A DNA stretch of 64,000 nt from Cypionkella aquatica (lineage in GTDB: Bacteria; Pseudomonadota; Alphaproteobacteria; Rhodobacterales; Rhodobacteraceae). A model generated the notes under the pieces. It had not been told where the DNA came from and ran no database searches. It worked only from the letters and a program-made list of their open reading frames with translations. Made by a program: the position numbers and the translations under genes. Location: assembly GCF_030161095.1 (NCBI RefSeq), contig NZ_BSPP01000003.1, positions 94,089 to 158,088 of the forward strand, written 5' to 3'. Below, in pieces: positions 1 through 7,343 of the stretch. Each line of letters starts with the position of its first letter. Position 1 is the first letter of the stretch.

Positions 1-40
1 CACGGGGAAAACGGCAAACCATTGGGGGGTTATCGAAGGC

Positions 41-550
41 ATGAGCGGTTTTCCAACTTCGTTCGGTAAGGACGATCTGCTGAAATGCGCGCGCGGAGAG
101 CTGTTCGGCCCCGGCAACGCACAATTGCCCGCACCGCCGATGCTGATGATGGACCGCATCACCGAAGTCTCCAGCGACGGCGGCGAACACGGCAAGGGCC
201 ATATCATCGCCGAATTCGACATCACCCCAGATCTGTGGTTTTTCGACTGCCACTTCCCCGGCAACCCGATCATGCCCGGCTGCCTTGGCCTTGACGGTCT
301 GTGGCAGCTGACCGGCTTCAACTTGGGCTGGCGCGGCTGGCAAGGGCGTGGCTATGCGCTCGGCGTCGGCGAGGTCAAACTGACCGGTATGGTCCGCCCG
401 GACCGCAAGCTGTTGACCTACCGGGTGAATTTCACCAAAGCCATCCAAACCCGTCGCCTGACCATGGGCGTCGCCGACGGCATTGTTGAGGCCGATGGCG
501 AAACCATTTACATTGTCAAAGACATGAAAGTCGCGCTGTCAGAGAATTGA
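41..550 (+). CDS. fabA: 3-hydroxydecanoyl-ACP dehydratase/isomerase FabA
   Basis: FabA dehydrates 3-hydroxyacyl-ACP and isomerises trans-2- to cis-3-decenoyl-ACP, the branch point of anaerobic unsaturated fatty acid synthesis in the cytosol. The 169 residues match the usual family length and form a single hot-dog fold. The active-site segment [12 protein letters not shown] carries the catalytic His at residue 71 and the partner Asp at residue 85 (GLDGLWQ). The ATG follows a GAAGG ribosome site. It heads a co-directional run with fabB (91 bases downstream) and fabI, which is the common alphaproteobacterial order; in related genomes an irr gene lies upstream, but that would be outside the window. 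No anomalies seen. Confidence 0.97.
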   Translation: MSGFPTSFGKDDLLKCARGELFGPGNAQLPAPPMLMMDRITEVSSDGGEHGKGHIIAEFDITPDLWFFDCHFPGNPIMPGCLGLDGLWQLTGFNLGWRGWQGRGYALGVGEVKLTGMVRPDRKLLTYRVNFTKAIQTRRLTMGVADGIVEADGETIYIVKDMKVALSEN

Positions 551-641
551 TCTGACAGCCACCGCCCGTCGGGCTACCCCCGACACCATCGACCCGTCGG
601 CACATACCCGACAAAGCCTACTGCACAAAAAGGAGACCGCC

Positions 642-1871
642 ATGCGTCGTGTCGTCATCACCGGGATCGGCATTATTTCCCCGATCGGCAACAATGCCAC
701 CGAGGTCGAAGCGAGCTTGCGCGCCGGGAAATCCGGCATCGTGTTCGCTCCCGAATATGCCGAGCATGGCTTCCGCAGCCAAGTCCACGGCATGCCGCAA
801 ATCAACCTTGCTGATCATATCGACAAGCGCGATCTGCGTTTCATGGGTCCGGGTGCGTCTTATAACTTCCTCGCCATGCAGCAGGCCATCGCCGATTCCG
901 GTCTGGAACCAAGCGATGTCTCGAATGAACGCTCCGGCCTGATCATGGGCTCTGGCGGGCCCTCGACCTCAAACTTCTTCCAAGCCTTTGACGCGGTGAT
1001 CAACAAGGGCGCGCCAAAGAAAATGGGGCCATTCATGGTCACCCGCTGCATGTCCTCGACCAACTCGGCCTGCCTTGCGACGCCGTTCAAGATCAAGGGT
1101 GTGAACTACTCGATCACCTCGGCTTGTTCGACCTCTGCGCATTGCGTCGGCAATGGCGTTGAACTCATTCAGATGGGCAAGCAAGACATCGTCTTCGCAG
1201 GCGGCGGCGAAGAACTGGACTGGACATTGTCCTGCCTGTTTGACGCCATGGGCGCGATGAGCAGCAAGTATAACGACACCCCCGCCACCGCCTCGCGGCC
1301 CTATGATGCCACCCGCGACGGCTTTGTCATCGCAGGCGGCGGCGGCGTTGTGGTGCTGGAGGAACTCTCTCACGCCCTTGCACGCGGTGCGAAAATCTAC
1401 GGCGAAGTCACCGGCTACGGTGCCACTTCGGATGGCTACGACATGGTTGCGCCCTCGGGCGAAGGTGGCGAGCGTTCGATGAAGCTCGCGATTTCGACCC
1501 TGCCTGAAGGCCGCACGGTCGATTACATCAACAGCCATGGCACCTCGACGGTGGTGGGCGATGTGACCGAGATGGAAGCCATCCGCCGCGTTTTCGGCAA
1601 AGGCACCACGCCTCCGGTCGCGTCGACCAAATCGCTGACCGGCCACTCCTTGGGGGCCACCGGCGTGCATGAGGCAATCTATAGCCTCTTGATGATGAAC
1701 GGTGATTTCATCGCCGCTTCCGCCAATATCACCACCCTCGACCCCGCCTTGGATGCGTCCGAAATCGTCACCACCCTGCGCGAGGGCGTGAAACTCGACT
1801 CGGTCCTGTCGAACTCTTTCGGCTTTGGCGGCACCAACGCGACCCTGCTGATGAGCAAATATCTGGCCTAA
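642..1871 (+). CDS. fabB: beta-ketoacyl-ACP synthase I FabB
   Basis: FabB condenses malonyl-ACP with acyl-ACP and is the partner of FabA for elongating cis-3-decenoyl-ACP. The 409-residue protein is a full-length thiolase-fold KAS I. The Cys-His-His triad is visible as Cys162 (SACSTSAHC), His299 (NSHGTST) and His335 ([11 protein letters not shown]), and the C-terminal [10 protein letters not shown] loop is present. The ATG follows a clear AAGGAG site. It lies 26 bases upstream of fabI in the same direction, so fabA-fabB-fabI probably form one transcript. KAS I rather than KAS II is preferred because of the fabA linkage. Confidence 0.97.
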   Translation: MRRVVITGIGIISPIGNNATEVEASLRAGKSGIVFAPEYAEHGFRSQVHGMPQINLADHIDKRDLRFMGPGASYNFLAMQQAIADSGLEPSDVSNERSGLIMGSGGPSTSNFFQAFDAVINKGAPKKMGPFMVTRCMSSTNSACLATPFKIKGVNYSITSACSTSAHCVGNGVELIQMGKQDIVFAGGGEELDWTLSCLFDAMGAMSSKYNDTPATASRPYDATRDGFVIAGGGGVVVLEELSHALARGAKIYGEVTGYGATSDGYDMVAPSGEGGERSMKLAISTLPEGRTVDYINSHGTSTVVGDVTEMEAIRRVFGKGTTPPVASTKSLTGHSLGATGVHEAIYSLLMMNGDFIAASANITTLDPALDASEIVTTLREGVKLDSVLSNSFGFGGTNATLLMSKYLA

Positions 1872-1897
1872 TCCGCCACTACAACGGGAGTGCCAGT

Positions 1898-2686
1898 ATG
1901 GCTGATCTGATGAAGGGCAAGCGCGGGCTTGTCATGGGCGTGGCGAATGAGCGCTCCATCGCTTGGGGCATCGCCTCTGCCCTCGCCGCCGAAGGCGCAG
2001 AGCTGGCATTTTCCTATCAGGGCGACGCTTTTGGCAAACGTCTGGCGCCCTTGGCTGCAACCGTCGGCAGCGATGTGATGGTTGATGTTGATGTGACGGA
2101 TGACGCCTCGCTTGATGCCTGCTTTGCGACGCTGAAAGACAAATGGGGCGGTCTTGATTTCCTGATCCACGCCATCGCGTTCTCGGATAAAAACGAGCTT
2201 ACTGGCCGTTTTACCAGCACCTCGCGCGGCAATTTCAGCAACACGATGGCGATTTCCTGCTTTTCCTTCATCGACGTGGCCCGCCGCGCATCTGAACTGA
2301 TGCCAGATGGTGGCAGCTTGATCACCCTGACCTATGGCGGCTCTAACCGCGTAACGCCGAATTACAACGTGATGGGCGTCGCCAAAGCGGCGCTGGAATC
2401 GGCCACTCGTTACCTTGCCAATGACCTTGGCCCGCAGCAGATCCGCGTCAACGCCATCAGCCCCGGCCCGATGAAAACCTTGGCGGGTGCAGCCATTGGC
2501 GGCGCACGCGCCACCTTCCGCCATACCGAAGCCAACGCGCCGATGCGCTCGAACGCCACGCTGGAAGCCATCGGCGGAACCGCGGTCTATCTGTGCTCCG
2601 ACTTCGGCAAATGCACCAGCGGAGAGATCATACATGTGGACAGCGGCTATCATGTGCTGGGGATGCCGCAGCAGGAAAACCTGTAA
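1898..2686 (+). CDS. fabI: NADH-dependent enoyl-ACP reductase FabI
   Basis: FabI carries out the last reduction of each fatty acid elongation cycle. The 262-residue protein has the atypical SDR Rossmann start GVANERSIAWGIA, the SYQGD segment, and the Tyr146, Tyr156 and Lys163 residues of the FabI active site (LTYGGSNRVTPNYNVMGVAK), which coincide with E. coli numbering. Start is the ATG after CGGGAG. It is the target of triclosan in other bacteria; resistance residues were not assessed. Third gene of the fab unit, with a GTG-started M50 protease gene only 6 bases downstream. Confidence 0.96.
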   Translation: MADLMKGKRGLVMGVANERSIAWGIASALAAEGAELAFSYQGDAFGKRLAPLAATVGSDVMVDVDVTDDASLDACFATLKDKWGGLDFLIHAIAFSDKNELTGRFTSTSRGNFSNTMAISCFSFIDVARRASELMPDGGSLITLTYGGSNRVTPNYNVMGVAKAALESATRYLANDLGPQQIRVNAISPGPMKTLAGAAIGGARATFRHTEANAPMRSNATLEAIGGTAVYLCSDFGKCTSGEIIHVDSGYHVLGMPQQENL

Positions 2687-2692
2687 AATCAG

Positions 2693-3472
2693 GTGCTTGC
2701 CCTTATCCTCTCTTTCGGCCTAATCACCGTCACCGGCCTTGCGCTGCGCGGTGGTTTCAAAGGCGCAGGCTGGAATCGCGTCGGATTTGACGTCAACGCG
2801 GCGGGTCTTTCCGCCGTGGCCGTGGCTGCTGCGATCTGGTTTTTCGGCTGGCAGTATGGCTTGGCCTTCATCATCGCCATCATGATCCACGAAATCGGCC
2901 ACGTCGCCGCCTTCCGCGTCTGCGGCCACCACGACGCGCAGTTCCGCCTGATCCCGCTGTTCGGCGGCGTCGCCGTGTCGCGCAGCCTGCCCGCCAGCCA
3001 CGACCGCGACTTGTTCATCAGCCTTATGGGCCCCGCGATCTGCCTTGGCCCAATGGCCCTGTGCTTTGCTGTGGCAGAGCTGATCTTTCTGCAAGCCCCG
3101 GCGGTGGCGAGTTTTCTTTACATCCAAGGCCTCGTTTTGGGCGGGTTGAACCTGTTCAACCTGCTGCCGTTCTGGCCGTTGGACGGCGGCAAGATCGTGC
3201 GCCTGCTGACCTTTACTTTCTTTCCAAAAGCCACCCGCGCGGTGTCAATCCTGATGTCAGCCGCAGCCGCAGCCCTCTGCGTGGTGACCGGGTCATATAT
3301 CCTGCTGTTCTTCGTGCTGCTGGGCTGGCAGGGCCTGATCCAATCCGAACAACTGATCGAAGTGCAGCGCCCAATGCGCAAATCCACCGCCCTGATCGCG
3401 CTGGCCGCCTATCTCTGCACCGCAGGCGCTTTGTACTTAGGGGCCGCGCAATTCGTGCAAAGCCTGTTCTGA
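2693..3472 (+). CDS. M50-family intramembrane metalloprotease (site-2 protease-like)
   Basis: This 259-residue, strongly hydrophobic protein carries the zinc protease motif HEIGH at residues 66-70 within a membrane segment and the third-ligand motif LLPFWPLDGG with Asp164. These are the hallmarks of M50 (S2P/SpoIVFB-like) proteases, which cut substrates inside the membrane. Around five to six hydrophobic segments can be seen. No PDZ domain is present, so it resembles the short SpoIVFB-like branch rather than RseP. The start is a GTG six bases after the fabI stop, implying translational coupling to the fab operon; the substrate is unknown. An AGGTG-like site just overlaps the start, so a downstream start cannot be excluded. 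Confidence 0.85.
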   Translation: MLALILSFGLITVTGLALRGGFKGAGWNRVGFDVNAAGLSAVAVAAAIWFFGWQYGLAFIIAIMIHEIGHVAAFRVCGHHDAQFRLIPLFGGVAVSRSLPASHDRDLFISLMGPAICLGPMALCFAVAELIFLQAPAVASFLYIQGLVLGGLNLFNLLPFWPLDGGKIVRLLTFTFFPKATRAVSILMSAAAAALCVVTGSYILLFFVLLGWQGLIQSEQLIEVQRPMRKSTALIALAAYLCTAGALYLGAAQFVQSLF

Positions 3473-3562
3473 TCCGCACAAGGCCGGATGTTTACAGCGA
3501 AAATCCGTGCAAATTTCCAAGACAGAAATCGCACGCCCCAGGCCGCGCCTTGCCGTCAATCG

Positions 3563-3577
3563 TTAATATTTCGTTAA
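3563..3577. promoter_or_regulatory. TTAA-N7-TTAA motif (CtrA-box type)
   Basis: The 15 bases read TTAA, seven bases, TTAA, which is the full CtrA half-site spacing known in alphaproteobacteria. It lies between the converging M50 protease gene and tRNA-Gly, where no gene start is obvious, so function is doubtful. A second copy of the same motif at 22992-23006 sits at the same distance from a very similar terminator. Confidence 0.3.
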
Positions 3578-3601
3578 AACGACTCTATCAACGCCTTGAT
3601 A

Positions 3602-3636
3602 TTAAACAAAATAAAAAGGTCCCGCGTTGGGACCTT
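3602..3636 (-). terminator. Rho-independent terminator of tRNA-Gly
   Basis: On the minus strand an 8-bp stem AAGGTCCC/GGGACCTT with a 5-base loop (3616-3636) is followed by a T-rich tract (TTTTTATTTTGTTT). It begins about 22 bases after the CCA end of tRNA-Gly. Confidence 0.85.
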
Positions 3637-3657
3637 CACATTTCGTCTTTGAATTTC

Positions 3658-3731
3658 TGGAGCGGGCGGCGGGAATCGAACCCGCGTCTTTAGCTTGGAA
3701 GGCTAAGGTCTTACCATTACACAACGCCCGC
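3658..3731 (-). tRNA. tRNA-Gly (anticodon UCC)
   Basis: The minus strand folds into a complete cloverleaf: acceptor GCGGGCG/CGCCCGC, anticodon stem UUAGC/GCUAA with loop CUUCCAA (anticodon UCC), T-arm GCGGG/CCCGC with loop UUCGAUU, discriminator U and an encoded CCA. Total 74 nt. It has its own promoter and terminator and is transcribed away from the RNA-repair locus upstream of it. Confidence 0.97.
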
Positions 3732-3740
3732 GCTGCCCGC

Positions 3741-3769
3741 CTTCTAGCACCCTAGATCGGCAGGCTCAA
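3741..3769 (-). promoter_or_regulatory. Sigma70-type promoter of tRNA-Gly
   Basis: On the minus strand TTGAGC, 17-base spacer, TAGAAG lies 9 bases before the tRNA 5' end. The TTG of the -35 fits alphaproteobacterial tRNA promoters; the -10 is weak. Confidence 0.55.
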
Positions 3770-4101
3770 CACCCCCTGTCGCCGCACCTCAAGTTTGTGA
3801 AAGTTGCTGTCAAATTCTGTCCATCAAAACCCTCGCCGCCACGACATGGATTGCTGTGCCGGGCTAGAAAAGGAACGCATGTGGGGAGGCAAGTCTTCAG
3901 ATCGCGGTCGGGCTGTGTCAGATCCATTTGAACTGCCCCCGATGGCAGGGATGAACTTTTGCTCCAGCAGGATCGACGCCCGCCACAACCCAAATCCCCG
4001 CCCTCCGCCCGCTGACACACATCGAACAACTCGCCAAAACATAAGGGGCAAAATTGAATCCCCTAACACAAAGCTGCTACAAATCGGCAAGCCCGGCGCG
4101 T
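3770..4101. other. Gene-less stretch downstream of rtcB
   Basis: No credible coding region or RNA gene is seen. On the minus strand, just at the rtcB stop, there is a 6-bp hairpin CGGCGC/GCGCCG (4092-4108 region) without a T-tract, then a second weak hairpin with GGGG/CCCC arms; either might end rtcB transcription. The rest is unassigned. Confidence 0.4.
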
Positions 4102-5511
4102 TTAGCGCCGAGCTCGTTTCTTGGTTTGCCAGAATGGCGGTTGGTCGCCCGCCATGATGCAGCCGAAGGGATCGATATAGTCTTCGATATCGGCCAAACC
4201 GTAGTCTTTGATCTGCTGCACCACCGTCGCGGCTTTTTTGTAGCCCGAGGGCAATTCCGATACGTCAATCGCCCCCGCGTGAAAGCGAATATCAAGCCCC
4301 GCAGTTTCCGCCGCTAGCATCGCTTCGGCCGTCACAGCACCATTCCGGCGGCGGTGTTCAGTGCGCGAGAAATTGCGCCCCGCGCCATGCGGGCTGAACC
4401 CGAGCCCATGCGCGGCATCGCACCCTTTCACAACCAAAACAGGCTCGGCCATGTTCAGCGGGATCAAGGTCAGCCCCATCGCATCAACTGCATAATCACC
4501 CCAAGCAGGCGTCGCCCCCTTGCCGTGATAGTAAAGCCCATCCCGCTCGAACACAAAGTTATGCTCGTTCCAGAACCGATCCGACAGCGTGAACCGCGCC
4601 TTTTCCACCACGGCCTGATGCAGCGCGTTGTGGTTGGCCTTGGTCCAGCGACGGATCAATTGCAGGGCGGCCCAATAGGCGCGACCGTCCTCGCTATCCG
4701 CCGGAATCCAGGCGTTTTGCTTCAACGTGTCCGGCGACAGGATTTTGCGATATGCCTCGGCCACCTCCATCCCGCCCTTGTACAGCATCGCCCCCGGCCC
4801 GCGAGAGCCGTGATGCGTCACAAGCGCCGTCCGCCCCGTCTTGCGCGACCGCCCGACAAACAGAAAGTGATTGCCGTCGCCTTGGGTTCCCATATTGCTT
4901 TGTGCAACCTGCAACATCTTGGCGCTGCGTAGAAACTTGTTCTCGCGAAACTCCATCAGCAGATCCAGCGACACCGAAAAGCGGTTGCCATTCTCACGCC
5001 CGCCTGCCCCGAAATGCGTCACAGCCGTGGCTGCATCCAACACTGCCTTGGGGTCGGCGTTGCCCATGTCGCTGATCATCACCGAGCAGCAGATATCGGC
5101 CGAATGCATCCCCGGATGGATCGCATTGCGCGCGGCAATCACACCACCCACGGGAATCGTCCCCAAAGGCCCCGCAGGGCAAGCGTCAGGCATGATCGCC
5201 CCCGCCTCAATCGTCGGCGTCCGCATCAGAACACGCATGGTTTCAGACACATCGGCGACGTTCTTCACCTCGTCCGCGTCGTTAGCCTGAATGTTGCTGT
5301 GAAAGGCCAACCCCGACTGCAAACCAAGCTGCGGCGGCGCGGGCGGCGGCAAGCGGCTGTCCAGCATCGACCGAATATCATCCGCCGCCATCCCCCGCAA
5401 ACGACCTTCCTGCGCCGCCGCCAACAGGCCAGCAAAGGCCGGGCCGGGGCGGTGGCCCCATGCAATGAGATCGTTTCCGGTAATCACCTTCGTTTCATGT
5501 TCCATCGTCAT
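4102..5511 (-). CDS. rtcB: RNA ligase RtcB (3'-phosphate/5'-OH RNA ligase)
   Basis: RtcB joins RNA 2',3'-cyclic phosphate or 3'-phosphate ends to 5'-OH ends through a GMP-histidine intermediate with Mn2+, repairing RNA cut by ribotoxins. The 469-residue protein has the metal-site motif GMHSADICC (about 134-142), GDGNH (211-215), VTHHGSRG (231-237) and the guanylylated-His motif SPHGAGR with His375. Length is close to bacterial relatives (about 400-480). It is the last gene of the minus-strand unit rsr-YRNA array-rtcB and starts only 21 bases after the fifth Y RNA unit; an ATG two codons in (5505) is an alternative start. No rtcA (RNA cyclase) is found nearby. Confidence 0.95.
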   Translation of the reverse strand: MTMEHETKVITGNDLIAWGHRPGPAFAGLLAAAQEGRLRGMAADDIRSMLDSRLPPPAPPQLGLQSGLAFHSNIQANDADEVKNVADVSETMRVLMRTPTIEAGAIMPDACPAGPLGTIPVGGVIAARNAIHPGMHSADICCSVMISDMGNADPKAVLDAATAVTHFGAGGRENGNRFSVSLDLLMEFRENKFLRSAKMLQVAQSNMGTQGDGNHFLFVGRSRKTGRTALVTHHGSRGPGAMLYKGGMEVAEAYRKILSPDTLKQNAWIPADSEDGRAYWAALQLIRRWTKANHNALHQAVVEKARFTLSDRFWNEHNFVFERDGLYYHGKGATPAWGDYAVDAMGLTLIPLNMAEPVLVVKGCDAAHGLGFSPHGAGRNFSRTEHRRRNGAVTAEAMLAAETAGLDIRFHAGAIDVSELPSGYKKAATVVQQIKDYGLADIEDYIDPFGCIMAGDQPPFWQTKKRARR

Positions 5512-5532
5512 CTTTTCTACTCACATTCAAGG

Positions 5533-5659
5533 CCCCGGCGACAAGGGTGGAAGAGACTTTGGGACCCCGACCGCACCGTTGGTCGCCTGCAAGGAGGGGA
5601 TTCGAACCCACTCAGGTTGCCCGATTTGGAGCATGTAGTCCCTTCAGCATTCGCCGAGG
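5533..5659 (-). ncRNA. Y-RNA-like gene 5 (last of five)
   Basis: Minus-strand RNA of about 127 nt. The terminal stem is 9 bp, CCUCGGCGA/UCGCCGGGG with one G-U. The 5' strand contains GGCGAAUG, the Ro60-binding motif GNCGAA(N)G reported for bacterial Y RNAs. An inner helix GAAGGGAC/GUCUCUUC precedes a module with a T-arm-like hairpin (GGG UUCGAAU CCC, with one bulged U in the extended stem), a 3-bp capped acceptor remnant, and a 5-bp hairpin CGACC/GGUCG whose 8-base loop resembles a D-loop. It lies 21 bases before rtcB. Ends are set from pairing, not mapped. Confidence 0.75.
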
Positions 5660-5669
5660 TCGTTCTGGT

Positions 5670-5795
5670 TCCGGCGACAAATTGGGTGAGACATGTTGTG
5701 CATAAGCTACCCGTTCACACGGGGCCAAGAGTCGAACCCGGCCTCTCCGGGTTGCCCCGGCGCTTTCACCTGTAGTCCCACCAGCATTCGCCGGA
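5670..5795 (-). ncRNA. Y-RNA-like gene 4, permuted tRNA-like domain
   Basis: About 126 nt. Terminal stem of 8 perfect bp UCCGGCGA/UCGCCGGA next to GGCGAAUG, then inner helix GGUGGGAC/GUCUCACC. The effector module has a hairpin CCGGG-GCAA-CCCGG, a T-arm (stem CCGGG/CUUGG, loop UUCGACU), an acceptor-like stem CCCGU/ACGGG capped by a GUGA tetraloop, and UA immediately after, as U8-A9 in tRNA. A D-arm is degenerate. Spacing to unit 5 is 10 bases and to unit 3 is 17 bases. Confidence 0.75.
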
Positions 5796-5812
5796 GTGGT
5801 TTCAATTTTGGT

Positions 5813-5927
5813 CTCGGCGACAAAAGTTAGATGAGACCAAACTCAGTCACCCGCTTGGCACAGACGGCATTTGATGGCCGAATTTGCTGCCGTGGCGCTC
5901 CCTGTAGTCCCATCGGCATTCGCCGAG
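5813..5927 (-). ncRNA. Y-RNA-like gene 3, no T-arm
   Basis: About 115 nt. Terminal stem of 8 perfect bp CUCGGCGA/UCGCCGAG next to GGCGAAUG; inner helix GAUGGGACUA/UGGUCUCAUC of 10 bp with two G-U pairs. The module is a hairpin ACGGCA/UGCCGU extended by GCGC/GUGC with an 18-base loop. No T-arm or D-arm is seen, so this unit keeps the Ro60-binding half but not the tRNA mimicry. Confidence 0.7.
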
Positions 5928-5937
5928 GTCGATGTGT

Positions 5938-6020
5938 CAGAAGGACAAGTGTTTGCAAGACGAGGCCCGTCCCGAACGGGCTGGCTTTTGCCTAGTGTAG
6001 TCCCGCGGGCATTCCTTCTG
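5938..6020 (-). ncRNA. Y-RNA-like gene 2, short form
   Basis: The shortest unit, about 83 nt. Its terminal stem CAGAAGGA/UCCUUCUG differs in sequence from the other four yet still pairs over 8 bp, a strong compensatory change. The conserved AAUG after the stem, GGGACUACA on the 5' side and CUUGUC on the 3' side are kept; inner helix GCGGGAC/GUCUUGC. The module holds only a GGC/GCC and a GCCCGU/ACGGGC hairpin. The G-G-C of the binding motif is replaced by A-A-G-G, so Ro60 affinity may differ. Confidence 0.65.
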
Positions 6021-6060
6021 CTTTTTTTGGGCCTTCCGTAATTGGCCTTCCATAGCTGGC

Positions 6061-6182
6061 CTTGACGACAAGGGTTTCGTGAAACGTCTTTTGCTCTACC
6101 CGCTGAGCTACCCCTCTTGCGAGGGGATGGGACTCGAACCCACGACCCAAAGATTACTGTAGTTCCACTGACATTCGCCAAG
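6061..6182 (-). ncRNA. Y-RNA-like gene 1 with full permuted tRNA mimic (YrlA type)
   Basis: About 122 nt, 30 bases downstream of the rsr stop. Terminal stem CUUGGCGA/UCGUCAAG (8 bp, one G-U) with GGCGAAUG; inner helix GUGGAAC/GUUUCAC. The module reads T-arm (GUGGG UUCGAGU CCCAU, 6143-6127), acceptor stem CCCCUC-GCAA-GAGGGG (6126-6111), UA, then a textbook D-arm GCUC AGCGGGUA GAGC (6108-6093), and a UCUUU/AAAGA helix in the anticodon-stem position. The order is a circular permutation of tRNA with the CCA end replaced by a GNRA loop, as in Salmonella-type YrlA. Automated annotation could miscall it as a tRNA. Confidence 0.82.
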
Positions 6183-6212
6183 CTGGTTCCGGCATTGCTG
6201 CCGAAACCAAGG

Positions 6213-7343
6213 TTAAAGTGGGGTCGCCTCGATTTGGCCAACCCAATGATCCGCCTCCATCTCGCCGCGCGCAAAGGCGGCGATCTGGTCGAAGACCACG
6301 TCAGAGAACCCGCCGATGTTAAGCACATCCTCGCGTTCCTGCGCTTGGGTGGTGCCATAGGGTTGGATGTCGATGCAGACCAGCTTGGCGCGCGGATTGC
6401 GTGCTTTCAGCTTGGCCCATTCCGCCATCATTCCCGTAGCCTGCGCCGCATGGTTTGCGTCCACCCATGACTGGTTGTCCGACACAAAAACCACCAGATC
6501 CGGCGCGGTCTTTGCAGCGTTCAGCCAGGCCAAAGGCGCCGAGCAGTTGGTGCCACCCCCGCCCAAAGCCGCCAGTTTGGCCGCATTGGTCAGCACGGTG
6601 TCGCGCGGCTCCAGCACACAAGCGCGCACCGTAACCTCGAAGGGCAGCACCAGCGCCGCAGGGTTGGCCCGCAGCACCGCCGCAGAAACCAGCGCCGCCA
6701 CGTCGATGCAGCGCACCGCCGAAGTGGCCCCTTTGCGCATCCCCGTCACCGGCGACGACATCGACCCAGACACGTCCGGGCACACCGCAACCGCGCCTTG
6801 CAGCACCGGCACATTCGATACCGCCAGTTCCATCGCATCGTGCAAAGCATCGCGCAGCAAGGGATTCACCCCCGCCGACACCGCCTTCAGCGTTGCCATC
6901 AACTGATAGGGCAAAACCCGCGCCGCCTTCACCCTTGCGGGATCGCGCAGCACCGCCGCCACATGTTCAGCCATACCCGGCACCGCAAAAGCGCCCTGGC
7001 GGTCAAACGTGTTCAGGTTCTGCCGCAGCATCTGCCACGACCCTTTGCGGGCGATCTGCCCCCATTGCTCTGCCGTCAGCGGCAAATCGGTCAGCATCTG
7101 GAAAGGCACATCCGGCACTTCTGCCGTGGCACCCGCCCGAAATGCCAGCCAATCCTGCACCACTTGCGGCAGCGCCGCAGCATCGGCAGGTTTGCCGATC
7201 AGCCAAGCGTAAAACGCCGCCCGCGCCGGGCTTTCCGGTTTGGGGTGAACCATACGGATCACATCGGCCAGCGACGGATCATTCCCGACAGACGCCGCCA
7301 ACAGTGCCCGATCGCTCGCCGCGTTCAGCCAGCCCTGCACCAT
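6213..7343 (-). CDS. rsr: Ro60 ortholog Rsr, C-terminal part (TROVE remainder + vWA domain)
   Basis: This 376-residue frame carries the second part of the Ro60 ring: HEAT-like TROVE repeats (GNDPSLADVIRMVHP is near-consensus) and a vWA domain with the MIDAS motif DVSGSMSS and a later SDNQSW segment. Ro60 binds Y RNAs and misfolded RNA and can tether PNPase. The N-terminal part is in another frame (7325-7771), overlapping by 19 bases. Its ATG at 7343 is preceded by AAGG five bases away, so re-initiation is possible; equally, one missing base near 7343 would restore a single protein of about 525 residues. No other stop interrupts it. Y RNA genes follow 30 bases downstream. Confidence 0.85.
   Translation of the reverse strand: MVQGWLNAASDRALLAASVGNDPSLADVIRMVHPKPESPARAAFYAWLIGKPADAAALPQVVQDWLAFRAGATAEVPDVPFQMLTDLPLTAEQWGQIARKGSWQMLRQNLNTFDRQGAFAVPGMAEHVAAVLRDPARVKAARVLPYQLMATLKAVSAGVNPLLRDALHDAMELAVSNVPVLQGAVAVCPDVSGSMSSPVTGMRKGATSAVRCIDVAALVSAAVLRANPAALVLPFEVTVRACVLEPRDTVLTNAAKLAALGGGGTNCSAPLAWLNAAKTAPDLVVFVSDNQSWVDANHAAQATGMMAEWAKLKARNPRAKLVCIDIQPYGTTQAQEREDVLNIGGFSDVVFDQIAAFARGEMEADHWVGQIEATPL

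Noticed and set aside
3804..4157. 117-codon plus-strand frame between tRNA-Gly and rtcB
   Set aside because: No ribosome site, no family resemblance, overlaps the rtcB end.
6087..6153. A tRNA gene with T-arm and D-arm downstream of rsr
   Set aside because: T-arm precedes the acceptor and D-arm, the acceptor is closed by GCAA and there is no anticodon loop, so it is a permuted tRNA mimic inside Y unit 1 and not a tRNA.
5843..6358. A 171-codon minus-strand frame across the Y RNA array
   Set aside because: Runs through structured RNA units in a frame other than rsr, no family resemblance, no ribosome site; base composition explains it.
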